From the NCBI RefSeq assembly GCF_024323335.1, contig NC_066581.1, forward strand, positions 460,805,197-460,869,196: a DNA stretch of 64,000 bases, given 5' to 3'. Under the pieces are notes generated by a model. The model saw only the letters and a program-made list of their open reading frames with translations. It was not told the origin of the DNA and ran no database searches. This document shows, one piece after another, positions 1-10,990 of this stretch. The DNA comes from Lathyrus oleraceus. Lineage: Eukaryota > Streptophyta > Magnoliopsida > Fabales > Fabaceae. The translations under genes were made by a program, and so were the position numbers. The first letter of the stretch is position 1; each line of letters starts with the position of its first letter.

Positions 1-698
1 TTTCAAGATGTCCAAGCCCAGCTGGATGCTTCTATAAAAAGGGACTTAGAAAACCTGTTTGTACACACAACCAAGACTGAGCAAAATATAGAGAGAGAGC
101 TAGGGTTTGTGTCTGTTTCGTCGTAAGACTTGTAGGTCATTCAAGTCATCCATTGATGATTGAATTGGACTGATTTGTGGTTGTAATTTGTCACTCTAAA
201 GCTGTTAAGCAAGAGTGTGTGTCTTCTTGATCAAAGCTATGAAGCAAGATCAAGAGTGTGTCTTCTTGATCAAAGCTTTGAAGCAAGATCAAGAGTGTGT
301 CTTCTTGATTGAAACTGTGAAGTAAAATCAAGAGTGTGTAATTGAAAAGTATTTTCTTTTCTCAAGGGGTTGTTGTTTAAAATCACTGGTGTGTGATTGT
401 AAGGGAAGTGAGTGGGTTCTCATATCTAAGAGTGCTTAGGTAGAAGTTGCACGGGTAGAGATTAGGTGAGAAAGACTGTAACTTGTTGAAGTGTACGAAT
501 AGTCTTTGAACTAATTATATTTTAGTGAATTTCCTTCCTGGCTTGGTAGCCCCAAACGTAGGTGAGTTGCACCGAACTGGGTTAACAATTGCTTGTGTTA
601 TTTGCTTTACCATTCTGTATTTTTTATCCATTATGTGTTAACAGATATTAGTGTCGTAACATTGTCTTCGACATCTTTTATCTGATACCAGAATTTCA
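1..698 (+). repeat. 5' LTR of element A (3' part only)
   Basis: This is collinear with 6802-7500 and ends in TTTCA, two bases before the primer binding site. It carries a TATA box and three copies of a unit of about 38 bp (AAGCAAGATCAAGAGTGTG and its surroundings, about 199-340). The first 520 or so bases of the LTR lie outside the window. Confidence 0.93.
33..39 (+). promoter_or_regulatory. TATA box of the element A LTR
   Basis: TATAAAA within GCTTCTATAAAAAGGGAC is identical in both LTR copies (the second near 6834). It would place the transcript start roughly 30 bases downstream. A second TATAAAA at 6767-6773 in the 3' LTR makes the exact promoter uncertain. Confidence 0.6.
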
Positions 699-700
699 AT

Positions 701-712
701 TGGTATCAGAGA
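701..712 (+). other. Primer binding site of element A (tRNA-iMet type)
   Basis: TGGTATCAGAGA lies two bases after the LTR end. It is complementary to the 3' end of plant initiator methionine tRNA except at its last base, as is usual for Ty1/copia elements. Confidence 0.9.
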
Positions 713-765
713 AGGCATCCTGCTCTGGTTCTGGGTGAGATCTAGGGGCAATACTTTCTGGTACA

Positions 766-3048
766 ATGGAGAGAGATGGAGGATCTGTTCATAGGCCACC
801 AATTTTGGATGGTTCTAACTATGACTATTGGAAACCTAGAATGGTAGCATTTTTGAAATCCCTTGATAACAAGGCTTGGAAAGTTGTGTTAACAGGTTGG
901 GTGCATCCTGTCATTACTAAAGAAGGAGAAGCCATCACTGAGAAGAAGCCTGAGGAACAATGGTCCAAGGAGGAGGATGATCTTGCTCTTGGAAACTCTA
1001 AAGCCTTGAATGCAATATTCAATGGGGTAGACAAGAATATTTTCAGGCTGGTAAATAACTGTGAAGTGGCCAAAGATGCTTGGAACATTCTCAAGACCAC
1101 TCATGAAGGCATCTCTGGGGTAAAGATGTCTAGACTTCAGCTGCTCACCTCCAAGTTTGAAAACTTAAGGATGAAAGAAGATGAAAACATTCATGAATTT
1201 CACATGAGTATCCTTGAGATTGCTAATGCTTCAGGAGCCCTGGGAGAGAAGATGACAGATGAAAAGTTGGTAAGAAAAATACTCAGGTCACTCCCTAAAA
1301 GATTTGCAATGAAGGTGACTGCCATAGAAGAGTCTCAAGACATCTCCAACATGAGGGTAGATAAGCTAATTGGTTCCCTCCAAACCTTTGAGTTGGGATT
1401 AAATGATGGTGTTGAAAGGAAAACAAAGAGCAATCCCTTTATGTCAAACACAGAAGAGGATAAGAGTCGGGAGGATGATGAAGATCTGGTCAATGAAGTA
1501 GCAATGTTGGGAAGGCAGTTCAATAAACTGTTGAAAAAGATGGATGTAAGATCAAGGGCAAATGTCAAGAACATCTCATCTGACATCAGTAAATCCAACA
1601 ATACTGGAAGAAGAGCAAGATCAGATGAGAAGCTCAAAGAAGGAAAAGAGGTTCAGTGCTATGAATGTGATAGGTATGGACACATCAGGACTGAATGTGG
1701 AACCTACCTCAAGAAACAGAAGATGAGTCTTGCTGCCACTTCGTCTGATGAAAGTGAAACAGAGGAGGCTGCAAATCTTGTGACAGCGATGACAGGAAGA
1801 TGGGGATCTGATGAAGACTCAAGTGATGATGAAGTAACCTTTGAAGAGTTGGCCTCTACCTACAGAAAGTTGTGTCACAAAAGTGTAGAGCTGTGCAAAC
1901 AGGTTGAAAGCCAGAAGAAGGAAATAACTCAACTTGAGAATGAGAAGGCAGAATACTTGGAAACCATCTCCAAGTTACAAACAGAAGCAGTGGTTCTGAA
2001 TGCCAAGCAAAATCCACAAGCTGAAAATCAGAAGATAGCACAGCTGGAAAGTGAGAAGGCAGACCATGCAAAAACCATCTCTAAATTGAAGACTGAAGTC
2101 ATGTTACAAAATTCTAAATTAGAAGAAATGACCAAGTATGTAAGAATGTTAAGCAATGGGTCTGATTCCTTAGACAAGATTCTTCAAACTGGACAAATAA
2201 AAGGAGACAAATCTGGTATTGGGTATAATAACTCAAAGCCTGAGAGCAATTACACTGGTGTCAAACCTCAAGCCAAACTTAAGTGCATTCAAAAACCTGT
2301 GATGTCACATCATATGTCACAATACCAGAGGAGAAAACAGTTGAAAGGAAAACACCAAAGATGGAGATGCCATTACTGTGGGAAATTTGGTCATCTGAAG
2401 CCTTTCTGCTATAAACTGTATGGCTATCCTAGACCTGCTCATCATCAGGATCACTATCAATTCAGACCCAAACAGCACATGCCTAGCATCAAGAAGCAAT
2501 GGGTCCCTAAGACTAATGTCACAAGTCTGATAGGTCACATTCCCCTCAGAATCTCAGCCAAAGAAGAATGGTACTTTGATAGTGGATGCTCCAGACACAT
2601 GACTGGAAACCAAGACCTGCTAACTGATTTGCATCATCATACCATAAGTCATGTAACCTTTGGAGATGGAGCAAAAGGTGAAATCAAGGGAACAGGTAAG
2701 CTTGATTGCCTTGGAGTACCTAGACTTGACAAGGTTCTACTAGTCAAAGTCTTGACTACAAACCTCATAAGCATCAGCCAACTATGTGATCAAGGTCTGA
2801 ATGTTAACTTCACCAAAACTGAATGTCTAATCCTTGACATAAATAGTGAAGTAATTATGAGAGGAATCAGGACCAAAGACAATTGCTACATATGGAGCTC
2901 CGAATTGGATTATCCCTTTAAGTATTGGTTGAGTACAGATGCTCTCAAGAGTGATGAAAAACAAGGCCGGGGGAAATGTCATACAAAGATGTCACACCAG
3001 AAGCTCAGAGGAGAAAAGGTAATGATGGCTCAAAAAACTGAGAGGTGA
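766..3048 (+). CDS. Gag and protease polyprotein of element A, truncated before integrase
   Basis: An open frame of 760 codons starting at the first ATG after the primer site (MERDGG). Residues about 15-220 are the copia capsid region. A canonical CCHC zinc knuckle (C-x2-C-x4-H-x4-C) lies at residues 298-311 and a second at 535-548. Between them, residues about 385-465 form a heptad-like coiled coil with a repeated block (QLENEKAEYLETISKL and QLESEKADHAKTISKL). The aspartic protease motif DSGCSRHMTG starts at residue 605. The frame enters the pre-integrase region and stops; the integrase catalytic core and RT are not present downstream. Two knuckles plus this protease motif fit the SIRE/Maximus lineage. 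The uninterrupted frame suggests either recent insertion or selection on gag. Confidence 0.9.
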   Translation: MERDGGSVHRPPILDGSNYDYWKPRMVAFLKSLDNKAWKVVLTGWVHPVITKEGEAITEKKPEEQWSKEEDDLALGNSKALNAIFNGVDKNIFRLVNNCEVAKDAWNILKTTHEGISGVKMSRLQLLTSKFENLRMKEDENIHEFHMSILEIANASGALGEKMTDEKLVRKILRSLPKRFAMKVTAIEESQDISNMRVDKLIGSLQTFELGLNDGVERKTKSNPFMSNTEEDKSREDDEDLVNEVAMLGRQFNKLLKKMDVRSRANVKNISSDISKSNNTGRRARSDEKLKEGKEVQCYECDRYGHIRTECGTYLKKQKMSLAATSSDESETEEAANLVTAMTGRWGSDEDSSDDEVTFEELASTYRKLCHKSVELCKQVESQKKEITQLENEKAEYLETISKLQTEAVVLNAKQNPQAENQKIAQLESEKADHAKTISKLKTEVMLQNSKLEEMTKYVRMLSNGSDSLDKILQTGQIKGDKSGIGYNNSKPESNYTGVKPQAKLKCIQKPVMSHHMSQYQRRKQLKGKHQRWRCHYCGKFGHLKPFCYKLYGYPRPAHHQDHYQFRPKQHMPSIKKQWVPKTNVTSLIGHIPLRISAKEEWYFDSGCSRHMTGNQDLLTDLHHHTISHVTFGDGAKGEIKGTGKLDCLGVPRLDKVLLVKVLTTNLISISQLCDQGLNVNFTKTECLILDINSEVIMRGIRTKDNCYIWSSELDYPFKYWLSTDALKSDEKQGRGKCHTKMSHQKLRGEKVMMAQKTER

Positions 3049-3066
3049 GATCAAACAGGTGGACAT

Positions 3067-3480
3067 ATGACCAGTCACAGGGAGAATGGAACTGTTGGGA
3101 CTAAGCCACAAGGGACTCTATGCAAAAAGGCCAAGGACAATATGGAGAAGATTTGGATGACACCTGTGAAAGGTATAGAAGATGATAGCAGTTGGGCTCA
3201 ACTGGGTTGGATGAAACTATTACTGATTGCATACAATGTCACACACGACGTCATAACATTGTATTATGACTTCCTGAATGCTGAAACTAGGTCCAAAAAT
3301 CAGATTCAGCACAGATGGACAAAGTATTGTTCTTGCTATTATTACTCCATTAGAAAATTTATGGAAGACAAATTCAGAAGTCTAAAGCTTGAACTGGAAC
3401 TAGCAGACAAGCTTGCAAGGAATTTGGGTAAAATTGAATATGAGGAAGGGAAATTAGGGATTTGGACTCTTGTGAAATTA
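3067..3480 (+). pseudogene. Relic of copia pol (end of RNase H)
   Basis: The frame at about 3215-3420 resembles the end of a copia RNase H: a degraded asparagine/serine-rich stretch (LNAETRSKNQIQHRWTKY), then a tail with EDK and ADKLARNL. The acidic residues expected in an active enzyme cannot be identified. Everything between the protease and this tail (integrase core, RT palm with its YVDD motif, most of RNase H) is absent, so pol has suffered a large internal deletion. The open frame continues into the next ORF's leader, but I do not think it is a real gene. Confidence 0.6.
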
Positions 3481-3690
3481 TGGCAGTTAAAGTGGAAAAA
3501 TAAAGAAAATAAAAATAGTGTCTGCCCTTTTAAAAGAAAGAGCCACATTAATGATAAATCATTCCCTGGCATTGAAAATAGTATCTATTCCCTTAGCACA
3601 CTCTACCTAAACGCAGCAATCTCCCTCTCCATTCATCTTCTCAGAAAAGCTCAGCTAGGGCAAAGAAACTTTTCTCAAAAGTCCTACAAC

Positions 3691-5462
3691 ATGTCTCAAC
3701 ATTCATCATCAACTAGTTCACATTCATCATCTTCTCACCATGGAAAAACTCCCTCAATGGAGTTTATAGATGAAGATGTGATGGACGTCACTCCACTCTG
3801 CATGATACCAGGCGACACCCCAGGTCCCTCGTCCAAATCTGGAGATAAGTAAGGTAATACCTCTGGTAACTCCTCTCTCCCAAAAGACATGCATTATGCT
3901 GATCGTGCAATAAGGAACCTAGTCACTAGGATTCTAAGAGAAGGGCATGAAGTCAAAGGGGTTTCTACCCCTCTGTCTAGAAGGGAACCCTCTCCTGAGG
4001 AGGAACCTCATGCTGATAAAGATGAGGACTCATCTAAATCAGAAAAAGAAGGTGTTGCTGAAGGGCTATGCTCTCTAGGTAAAACCCTACCTATCAAGAA
4101 ACCAGCAAATATGTCTCAGGAGAATGTTATTAACCTAGAGGAAGAAAGCTCTGAAAAGGAGGATGATCCTTTGGTTAATCTTGTAAAACCTAGTGTTGCT
4201 GAGAAATTGAGAACTAGGCAAGGGAAAAGTGTGGCAAGAATGAGAACAGGAAGAGTGAAAAAGACGGCTGGTATAGGACCCTCAAAAGCTTGGAGCAAGG
4301 TTGAGGTTAGGAAAAGGAAAGAAAGAGATAGCTCTGACTCTGAGGAAGATGTCAAAGACGATGTCCCAGACATCTCCCCTGCAAAAAGGAAGGTTGTTCA
4401 GAAGTCTCCTGGCAAGACTGATGTTGTGCACCTAGACAATATCTCCTTTCATTTGGAAGATGGGGCAGCAAAATGGAAATATGTCATTCAGAGGAGAGTA
4501 GCTATTGAAAGAGAGATTGGACAAGAAGCTGTAGAGGTAAAGGAGGTAATTGAGTTGATCAAAAAGGATGGACTCATGAAGACTGTGGTAACTCCACCCC
4601 AATGCTATGAGGGGTTGGTAAAAGAGTTTATTGTTAATATACCTGAGGATATTCAGGAAAAGAGCAGCAGGGAGTTCTGCAAAGTGTTTGTACGGGGAAA
4701 ATGTGTGAAATTCTCACCAAGTGTCATCAACAAGTTCCTAGGAAGAGGAACAGATGGAGGAGTAGACCTAGAGACTACAGACAATAAGGTCTGTAGGGTT
4801 ATCACAGCTGGCTAAGTTAAGGAATGGCCTAGTAGGAATCACTTATCAGCTGGAAAGCTCAGTGTTAAATATGCCATCTTGCACAACATTGGCTCAGCTA
4901 ATTGGATTCCTACTAATCATGTCTCTACTATCTTAATTAATCTTGGAAGAATCATTCATGCAATTGGAACAAGGGTTAACTATGATTTTGGCAAGTTCAT
5001 ATTTGATCAAACCATTAGACATGCTTCTACAAATGATGCGAAGTTACCCATTGCCTTCCCCTCCCTTATTTGTGGCATTATCCTGAGCCAACAACCAGGC
5101 ATTCTGAGTACAAGTGACATTCCAAGCAGGAGAAAATCCCCTTTGTCCATTCATTATAAGCTGTTTGAGGGAAGTCATGTCAATGATGTCAGACATCTGC
5201 CAAAAGGGAGTCTACATCTCAAGGGAGCTTGGTTGATCAACTAAAAGAAACCTGCAAGGAATTGGAAAATGGTATAAGGGTGGCCAAGGCTAGAAAAGAA
5301 GCATTAGAAGTTCTGATTTGTAGCCTGGAGAAGGAAGAAGTAGAAAAGGCTGGGAAGGACTCAAATACAAGATCAAAATCTCAATCCAATGGAAGTTCTG
5401 GAAGCTCAGAAGACTCTGAAGGTGCAGGTGAAGGTGAAGATGATTCTTCTTCTTCTGATTAA
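3691..5462 (+). pseudogene. Env-like extra ORF of element A, broken
   Basis: The likely start is the ATG at 3691, followed by a serine/histidine-rich N-terminus. One frame runs from there to about 5240, interrupted by TAA at 3850-3852 and 4813-4815. The last part, an acidic serine-rich tail ending at 5462, is in another frame, so there is also a frameshift near 5230. The middle (about 4430-5170) is a globular region and the N-terminal half is rich in K, E and S. By position between pol and the 3' LTR it matches the env-like or plant transposon protein of SIRE elements. I see no signal peptide or membrane anchor, so calling it an envelope is historical. Its function is unknown. Element F carries a related-position ORF in much better condition. 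Confidence 0.7.
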
Positions 5463-6280
5463 TGGTCCCTGGCTGAATTAAAGACTGGGAGGAGTGCTGG
5501 TGGAAGCTGGTCTGCTGTTTGAAAGACTAGTGTTTTTTTTGGTTTTTTTTTGTATTTTGTGGCAGTCCTTATTGATGCCTGTTATGTAATATTTAGGGCT
5601 CTTAAGGAGTTCCTTGGATTTGTTCATTATTCCAGCTATCACAGCTGTGTTTAATGATGGTGTGTACTTCCTGAATATTTTATTTTAACATGCTTAATGT
5701 TATAACATCTGATCTAACATTCTCTGCTAGGCTAATAGACATTTATTTTGTCTAATTGGTCACCTTTGGTCAATTTTGACTAAAAAGGGAGAGAAGTGCT
5801 GATGTGGAAGTTGTATGTGGCTGGACAGAAGGACAACTATTATTGAAAGAAGTGCACAGGTGCTACAACAGAATGTTGTTCTGTTTACAGATGTCAAACA
5901 GGATGTCTGATATGGTGCATAGGTGTTGATGTTGAAGCAGATGTCAGTATGACATTCTGGCTGGTACAGGTGCTGGAGTTACAGTAGCTGTTATTTGATG
6001 AATGCACAGATTTAGGGGGAGAAGAAGTACCCTTGTGCATTGTGCATTTGTGTGTCTTACTAGTTGCATCCATAACTAGTAATTATGTTGTTTGTTGCAC
6101 AGATTTAGGGGGAGGAGAAGTACCCTTGTGCATGTGTGTATTACTAGTAGCCATAGCTAGTAATTATTTTGCTTCTGCTGCTGATTAAACTTCTGTTATG
6201 TTGTTTAACTGCTGATAGTTTACCTTGTGAACAAAAAGGACAGATATATGTTTTAGCCAAAATTTGCCAAAGGGGGAGTA
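5463..6280 (+). other. 3' untranslated region of element A with a duplicated purine-rich block and polypurine tract
   Basis: No ORF is present. A block of about 93 bp (GCACAGATTTAGGGGGAG, then AAGTACCCTTGTGCAT, then an ACTAGT-containing end) occurs at 6004-6096 and again at 6097 to about 6180. The purine tract AAAGGGGGAG at 6269-6278, two bases before the 3' LTR, is the expected plus-strand primer. Confidence 0.75.
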
Positions 6281-7500
6281 TGTTGATTCTAAGTGTTGGC
6301 AGCAATTTTGGTAAAACAAAGAGTGTTCACAAGATGTCATGTGTGATGTCTTAACATAAGATATCTTATGTACCTGTTGGAGTTCAAGAACATGTGCATG
6401 CAGGATTGTCTCAGAATGCCACATACAATGACAAGGCTTCTGATATTGGATGTACCTGCTGAGCTTAAATGAAAGACATGTTCATGCAGGATTGTTTCAG
6501 ATGACATACACAATGTCATGGCATCTGATATGGTTGTACCTGCTGGAAGTTATAAAAGGAATTATTGGATTATGCAGGATTTTTCCAGGATGTCAGACTC
6601 GATGTCATGACATCCTGTACACAGAACATTCAGTATGAATGTCTGGTGTTTTGTGATTGCACAATTAATGGAAATCTTTGGATGATTGAAGATATGGCCA
6701 GCTGGTGCATTCAATCATGGATTACAACCAGATTCACTTATTTTCCAAGGAGATCTATACAGCTGTTATAAAAAGATTTGATTGGAAAATAGATTTAGGG
6801 TTTTCAAGATGTCCAAGCCCAGCTGGATGCTTCTATAAAAAGGGACTTAGAAAACCTGTTTGAACACACAACCAAGACTGAGCGAAATATAGAGAGAGAG
6901 CTAGGGTTTGTGTATGTTTAGTCGTAAGACTTGTAGGTCGTTCAAGTCATCCATTGATGATTGAATCGGACTGATTTGTGGTTGTAATTTGTCACTCTAA
7001 AGCTGTTAAGCAAGAGTGTGTGTCTTCTTGATCAAAGCTGTGAAGCAAGATCAAGAGTGTGTCTTCTTGATCAAAGCTTTGAAGCAAGATCAAGAGTGTG
7101 TCTTCTTGATTGAAACTGTGAAGTAAAATCAAGAGTGTGTAATTGAAAAGTATTTTCTTTTCTCAAGGGATTGTTGTTTAAAATCACTGGTGTGTGATTG
7201 TAAGGGAAGTGAGTGGGTTCTCATATCTAAGAGTGCTTAGGTAGAAGTTGCACGGGTAGAGATTAGGTGAGAAAGACTGTAACTTGTTGAAGTGTACGGA
7301 TAGTCTTTGAACTAATTCTATTTTAGTGAATTTCCTTCCTGGCTTGGTAGCCCCCAGACGTAGGTGAGTTGCACCGAACTGGGTTAACAATTGCTTGTGT
7401 TATTTGCTTTACCATTCTGTATTTTTTATCCATTGTGTGTTAACAGATATTAGTGTCGTAACATTGTCTTCGACATCTTATATCTGATACCAGAATTTCA
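6281..7500 (+). repeat. 3' LTR of element A, 1220 bp
   Basis: It starts TGTTGA just after the purine tract and ends TTTCA at the same point as the 5' copy. U3 holds about three diverged tandem copies of a unit of about 92 bp (each with CATGCAGGATT or a close variant, near 6395, 6485 and 6573). U5 holds the unit of about 38 bp seen in the left copy. Confidence 0.95.
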
Positions 7501-7504
7501 ATAA

Positions 7505-8408
7505 GGACTTAATACAATAGTCTAGAAATATTACAACAAACGTCTAAGACTGCAGTGATCTCTTAGCCCTCTCAAGTCTATAGACTTTATAAGTCACTTG
7601 AGGAAATATTCAGCAACTATTTTAGAATTACAAAAAGGTGTTTAGTGCTTCTAAGTAAGCAAAATGAACACAGTAAGAACAATAGAGATTCCACTAGGAG
7701 CAACAACTCATGTGAAAATATAGACCAAGAATTAATGAATGATTGAATTTGATTTGCAGTATTCTTATGGAAAAAAAGCTTCGTGTTTGGTATGATGATA
7801 GTTAGGCCTTTTTATAATGCATGGAGATGATACCGTTGGATGAAGCATTGATGCTGATATCTTGCCAATGGTGGGGCTTAAATGACATTAAGTTTATTGC
7901 CCTTTCCATAGTAGTTTCGGACAGTATTCAATTTTCTCCATATAAAGATACATACCATATTTGGAATACTTGATTATTAAATCTTGATGTTGATCTCTTA
8001 GGCATGAATCAGAGTACGCGGAATCCAGATACTTCTTTTAGATCTTGTATTCTTCAGATAGTTGCTAGATGTGTTTTTCTTCAGAAGTTATTGATTGATC
8101 TTTAGTTGGACCTTCTTTAGATTCAAGGGTCATCAGTGTAATCATGTGTGGGATCCTTCAAATTCATAATATCGGAGTCTTCAGATGTCAGATGTTGTGG
8201 ACATCATTGTATTCAGAGTCAGAACAAATGCCTTTGACTCTAAGTCAGTTGTTCTAGACTGATGTGACGTCAGATGTTGTTTCATCAGATTCATTTCCCG
8301 TTAGAGTCCTGCACACTTAGAGAAATTCATTAGGGTATTAAAATGTTTCATCCTTTATTATCATCAAAACTTAGAGATAAATTGTAGACCCAAAATATTG
8401 TTCTAACA
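7505..8408 (-). repeat. Partial minus-strand copia LTR, interrupted by element A
   Basis: Read on the minus strand, the segment begins at 8408 with TGTTAGAACAATATTTTGGG, a start typical of legume copia LTRs. It has a TATA box (TATAAAAAGGCC) near 7805-7820 and then a leader-like stretch up to the boundary of element A. No polypurine tract precedes 8408, so 8408 looks like the outer edge of a 5' or solo LTR. The remainder should lie left of element A, outside the window. The exact left limit (7501-7505) depends on the target duplication of A. Confidence 0.65.
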
Positions 8409-9853
8409 GATAAGTTCAATTACGATTGCTTAACATAGAGCTAATTTGACCCTCAAAGCGTAGTATTCTAGTAAGTGAGATTGTAAGTATCCCATTCTTT
8501 ATGGAATTGTGTGGAAACTTGACCTTTTTTCCTTTCATGAGAGCTAGTGGCATACTTGTTGAATTGTCCAAGTTGGAGACCTTCTCATGGAAGATGTCTT
8601 GGTTTAAGGATTCATACTTGTGAATGAATGGTTGAGTGTTATCCAAAGAATGACTTAATCAATTAAAACTCAACACTAATATTTGACTAACCATTGACTA
8701 ACTCTTATTCATTATGCTTTTTCTTTCAAGTCATTTACTTTATGCCATTTAAATTTCAGTCATTTATCATTCATTACCATTTACATTTCATGCAACTTGT
8801 TTATGTTTCAAGTCATTTTCACTTTGCTCATTTGAGCCATATCTTGTGATTGTATATATTGTTTGTTTGCCTTTGTTTTGTTTGTGGTCTTAGGACCTTA
8901 AAACACCTAATAACAACAAAAACCCTAAAAAACATTTTGGTGGACTGTTGGGATTTGATCTGAACTGTTGGACTTAGGACTAGGCAACATTCCCTGTGCT
9001 AAAGGACTTGGCCAATGCCAACATCTGAGACTGAACTATCCTTGATTGTGCCTTCATATGTCTCTGTGCTTGATTGTTATTTTGTTATTATTGTCTATGT
9101 CTGATGTTTTGTTCTGAGCTGATCAAAGAATATTTCATCTGCTACATTGAAAGACACTGAAGACTTCTAGCTATTGGAATGCTTGCTTGGATATGACTAT
9201 CTTTATTTGATGCCTTGATCTTCACATTATTCTTGGACGTTTCTCTTTGCTTATTGCTTAATGCTTGTCAGAGTCCAAGGGAAAATGGGTTTCTATATGA
9301 CATTCTCGTCTGTTGGATTGCATCCCATTGGTCAGATCATTTCAACTCTTAAATTTTAAATTTTTGCTTAAGGTAGTCTCTTCATCTCCACCCACTTCTT
9401 TAATTTAAAAATCTCTCCTTCTTTTCAAAAACTTTTCGTTGCTTGTGATTTCAAACTTATACATGTTTTAACAATTAGAAACTTTGGCCTTATGCCATTG
9501 AATTTTTAAACTTCTTTTCTTAAATCAAATTTGTAAATAAACTTAACCATATTGACTTAAATTTCAAAAGATAAAAAGAACTAACAACCCCATTTAAATC
9601 TTTGGCTTTTTATGCTCTTTTACTTAAATTTTTGTTAAAATCAATTCACCAACTTCTTTGAAATGTTTACCACGAACTACGGAATTATGATCACTCATTT
9701 TTATGATGGTATGTAGGTATAAGACTGGAGGTTTCGGTCTTATCAAACACAAAAATATAATTAATGAATTATTTTCTCATCCTCACACTCTTCGTTTTAT
9801 CAAATATCATTTAGACCAAAAAAAATATGTGCACATAAAAAAGGGCTCCCTAG
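8409..9853 (+). repeat. Left part of the Ogre-like LTR of element D (boundary uncertain)
   Basis: The last 80 bases or so (ending in AAAAAAGGGCTCCCTAG) recur at 51987-52049, directly in front of the second copy of D's LTR end. The stretch around 9655-9745 (AACTACGG, then GGTATGTAGGTATAAGAC) parallels the matching part of B's LTR near 14490-14540. The block is therefore the part of D's 5' LTR left of the B insertion. I cannot find the LTR start. 8409 to about 8650 may be something else: a short minus-strand frame there has no recognisable homology. Confidence 0.6.
9849..9853 (+). repeat. Target site duplication of element B (left), CCTAG
   Basis: CCTAG directly precedes the TG of the left LTR and recurs at 51770-51774 directly after the CA of the right LTR. 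Confidence 0.95.
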
Positions 9854-10984
9854 TGTAAGACCCCAATTTTGTCCCTAAGATCCCCCATGGCATCATATCA
9901 TAACATTGCATAGCCTCAAGGATCTTTGAGCATCTTGCTTCCTTCCCTGTGGGTGGGATCTCCCTGTGAGTGGTTTTAGATCACCAAGCATTGCTTGCAT
10001 TATATATCATTGCTTTTCTTTTAATCACTAACCAAAAAGTACAAAAAATATGTCATTAACCTTTGTTACTTACAGCTTAAGTATCAACAGGTCAAGGCAA
10101 TTCAAGTGAATCCATGGTACAAGAGATGAGGTTTCTCCTTGAGATGAGGACTTTTTGATCCTCATAGGGGCTTATGTGAGCTAAAGGTTCATTTTGGAGC
10201 AAATTTCCCAAGTGGTTGAAGCTCAAGTTCATCAGGCATTGCCAAGGTCATCTGAGGACCATTCAGTCAAATGTACAGTCAACTGAAGGCTTTGAGTGTG
10301 GGAATTGAATTTCTTTATCCCATTCATGTTCAAACAAGGCTTATTCATCATGTCAAACATCAATGTTGAAGAATTTGAAGCCAATGCAAAAGTTTCCAAA
10401 AATGGAAAGTGACATGTAATTTCAAGTTTCCAAAAATGGCAAGTTTTTGGACCAAATTCAACTTAACTTTCCAACATCAAAGAAGCTTCAAATGAATTTT
10501 TGTCCAACGTGAAAGTTGAATATCTTTCTCTCCTATTTCCAAAAAGTCCAAGATCATGAGCATCTGATGAATGGTTGAGAAGATATGGTCAAATGATTTC
10601 CAAGTGTGCATAGAACTTCAACAAGCCATAACTTTTGATCCAAAGCTCCAAATTGAGTACCTTTTTTTTCATAATGCTTGTCATGACATATAATTTCCAA
10701 ATCCATCATGACATTGCATGAAATTTAATCACATGATCATTTGCCCATGCATGTTCATTTTGGAGGGAAAATGACAAATTCAAAATTGGTGCATCATATG
10801 AACAAAATACCATTGCCATTATGCTTATGAGATGATTTTAAGTGATCCTACACCTCCATATAGCACTGTTCACGTGCTCATTCACCATGCAAGGGTGTTT
10901 TTGCTAATTTTGCCATGCACCTCATTCTCACTAATCTTCCACTAACCATTGCTTAATTAATTTTTCAGAGTGATTAACACATAG

Positions 10985-10990
10985 TATAAA
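10985..10990 (+). promoter_or_regulatory. Possible TATA box of the element B LTR
   Basis: TATAAA in the context ACATAGTATAAAGCC, about 1.13 kb into the LTR, is conserved in the 3' LTR. Element C has a TATA-like sequence (GTATAGAT on its own strand) at a similar distance from its LTR start. There is no direct evidence of transcription. Confidence 0.35.

Larger units (their letters stand above)
1..7500 (+). mobile_element. Copia element A, SIRE/Maximus-like, non-autonomous
   Basis: An LTR retrotransposon cut at its left end by the window edge. The first 698 bases match the last 699 bases of the LTR at 6281-7500. In order it has a tRNA-iMet-type primer site, gag with protease, a relic of RNase H, an env-like ORF, a purine tract and the 3' LTR. 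The extra ORF after pol and the two zinc knuckles in gag fit the SIRE/Maximus lineage of Ty1/copia. Integrase and RT are missing, so it could only move with help. I counted about 13 substitutions and one indel between the two LTR copies (about 2%). The sequence after the 3' LTR begins ATAAG, which would be the target duplication, but the left flank is outside the window. Confidence 0.93.

Noticed and set aside
3067..3852. A real 261-codon gene downstream of gag in element A
   Set aside because: It is a run-on frame across an RNase H relic, a leader and the start of the env-like ORF. No start context or unified domain is seen.
8416..8646. Minus-strand frame of 76 codons
   Set aside because: Short, no recognisable domain, and located in LTR-like or unassigned repeat DNA.
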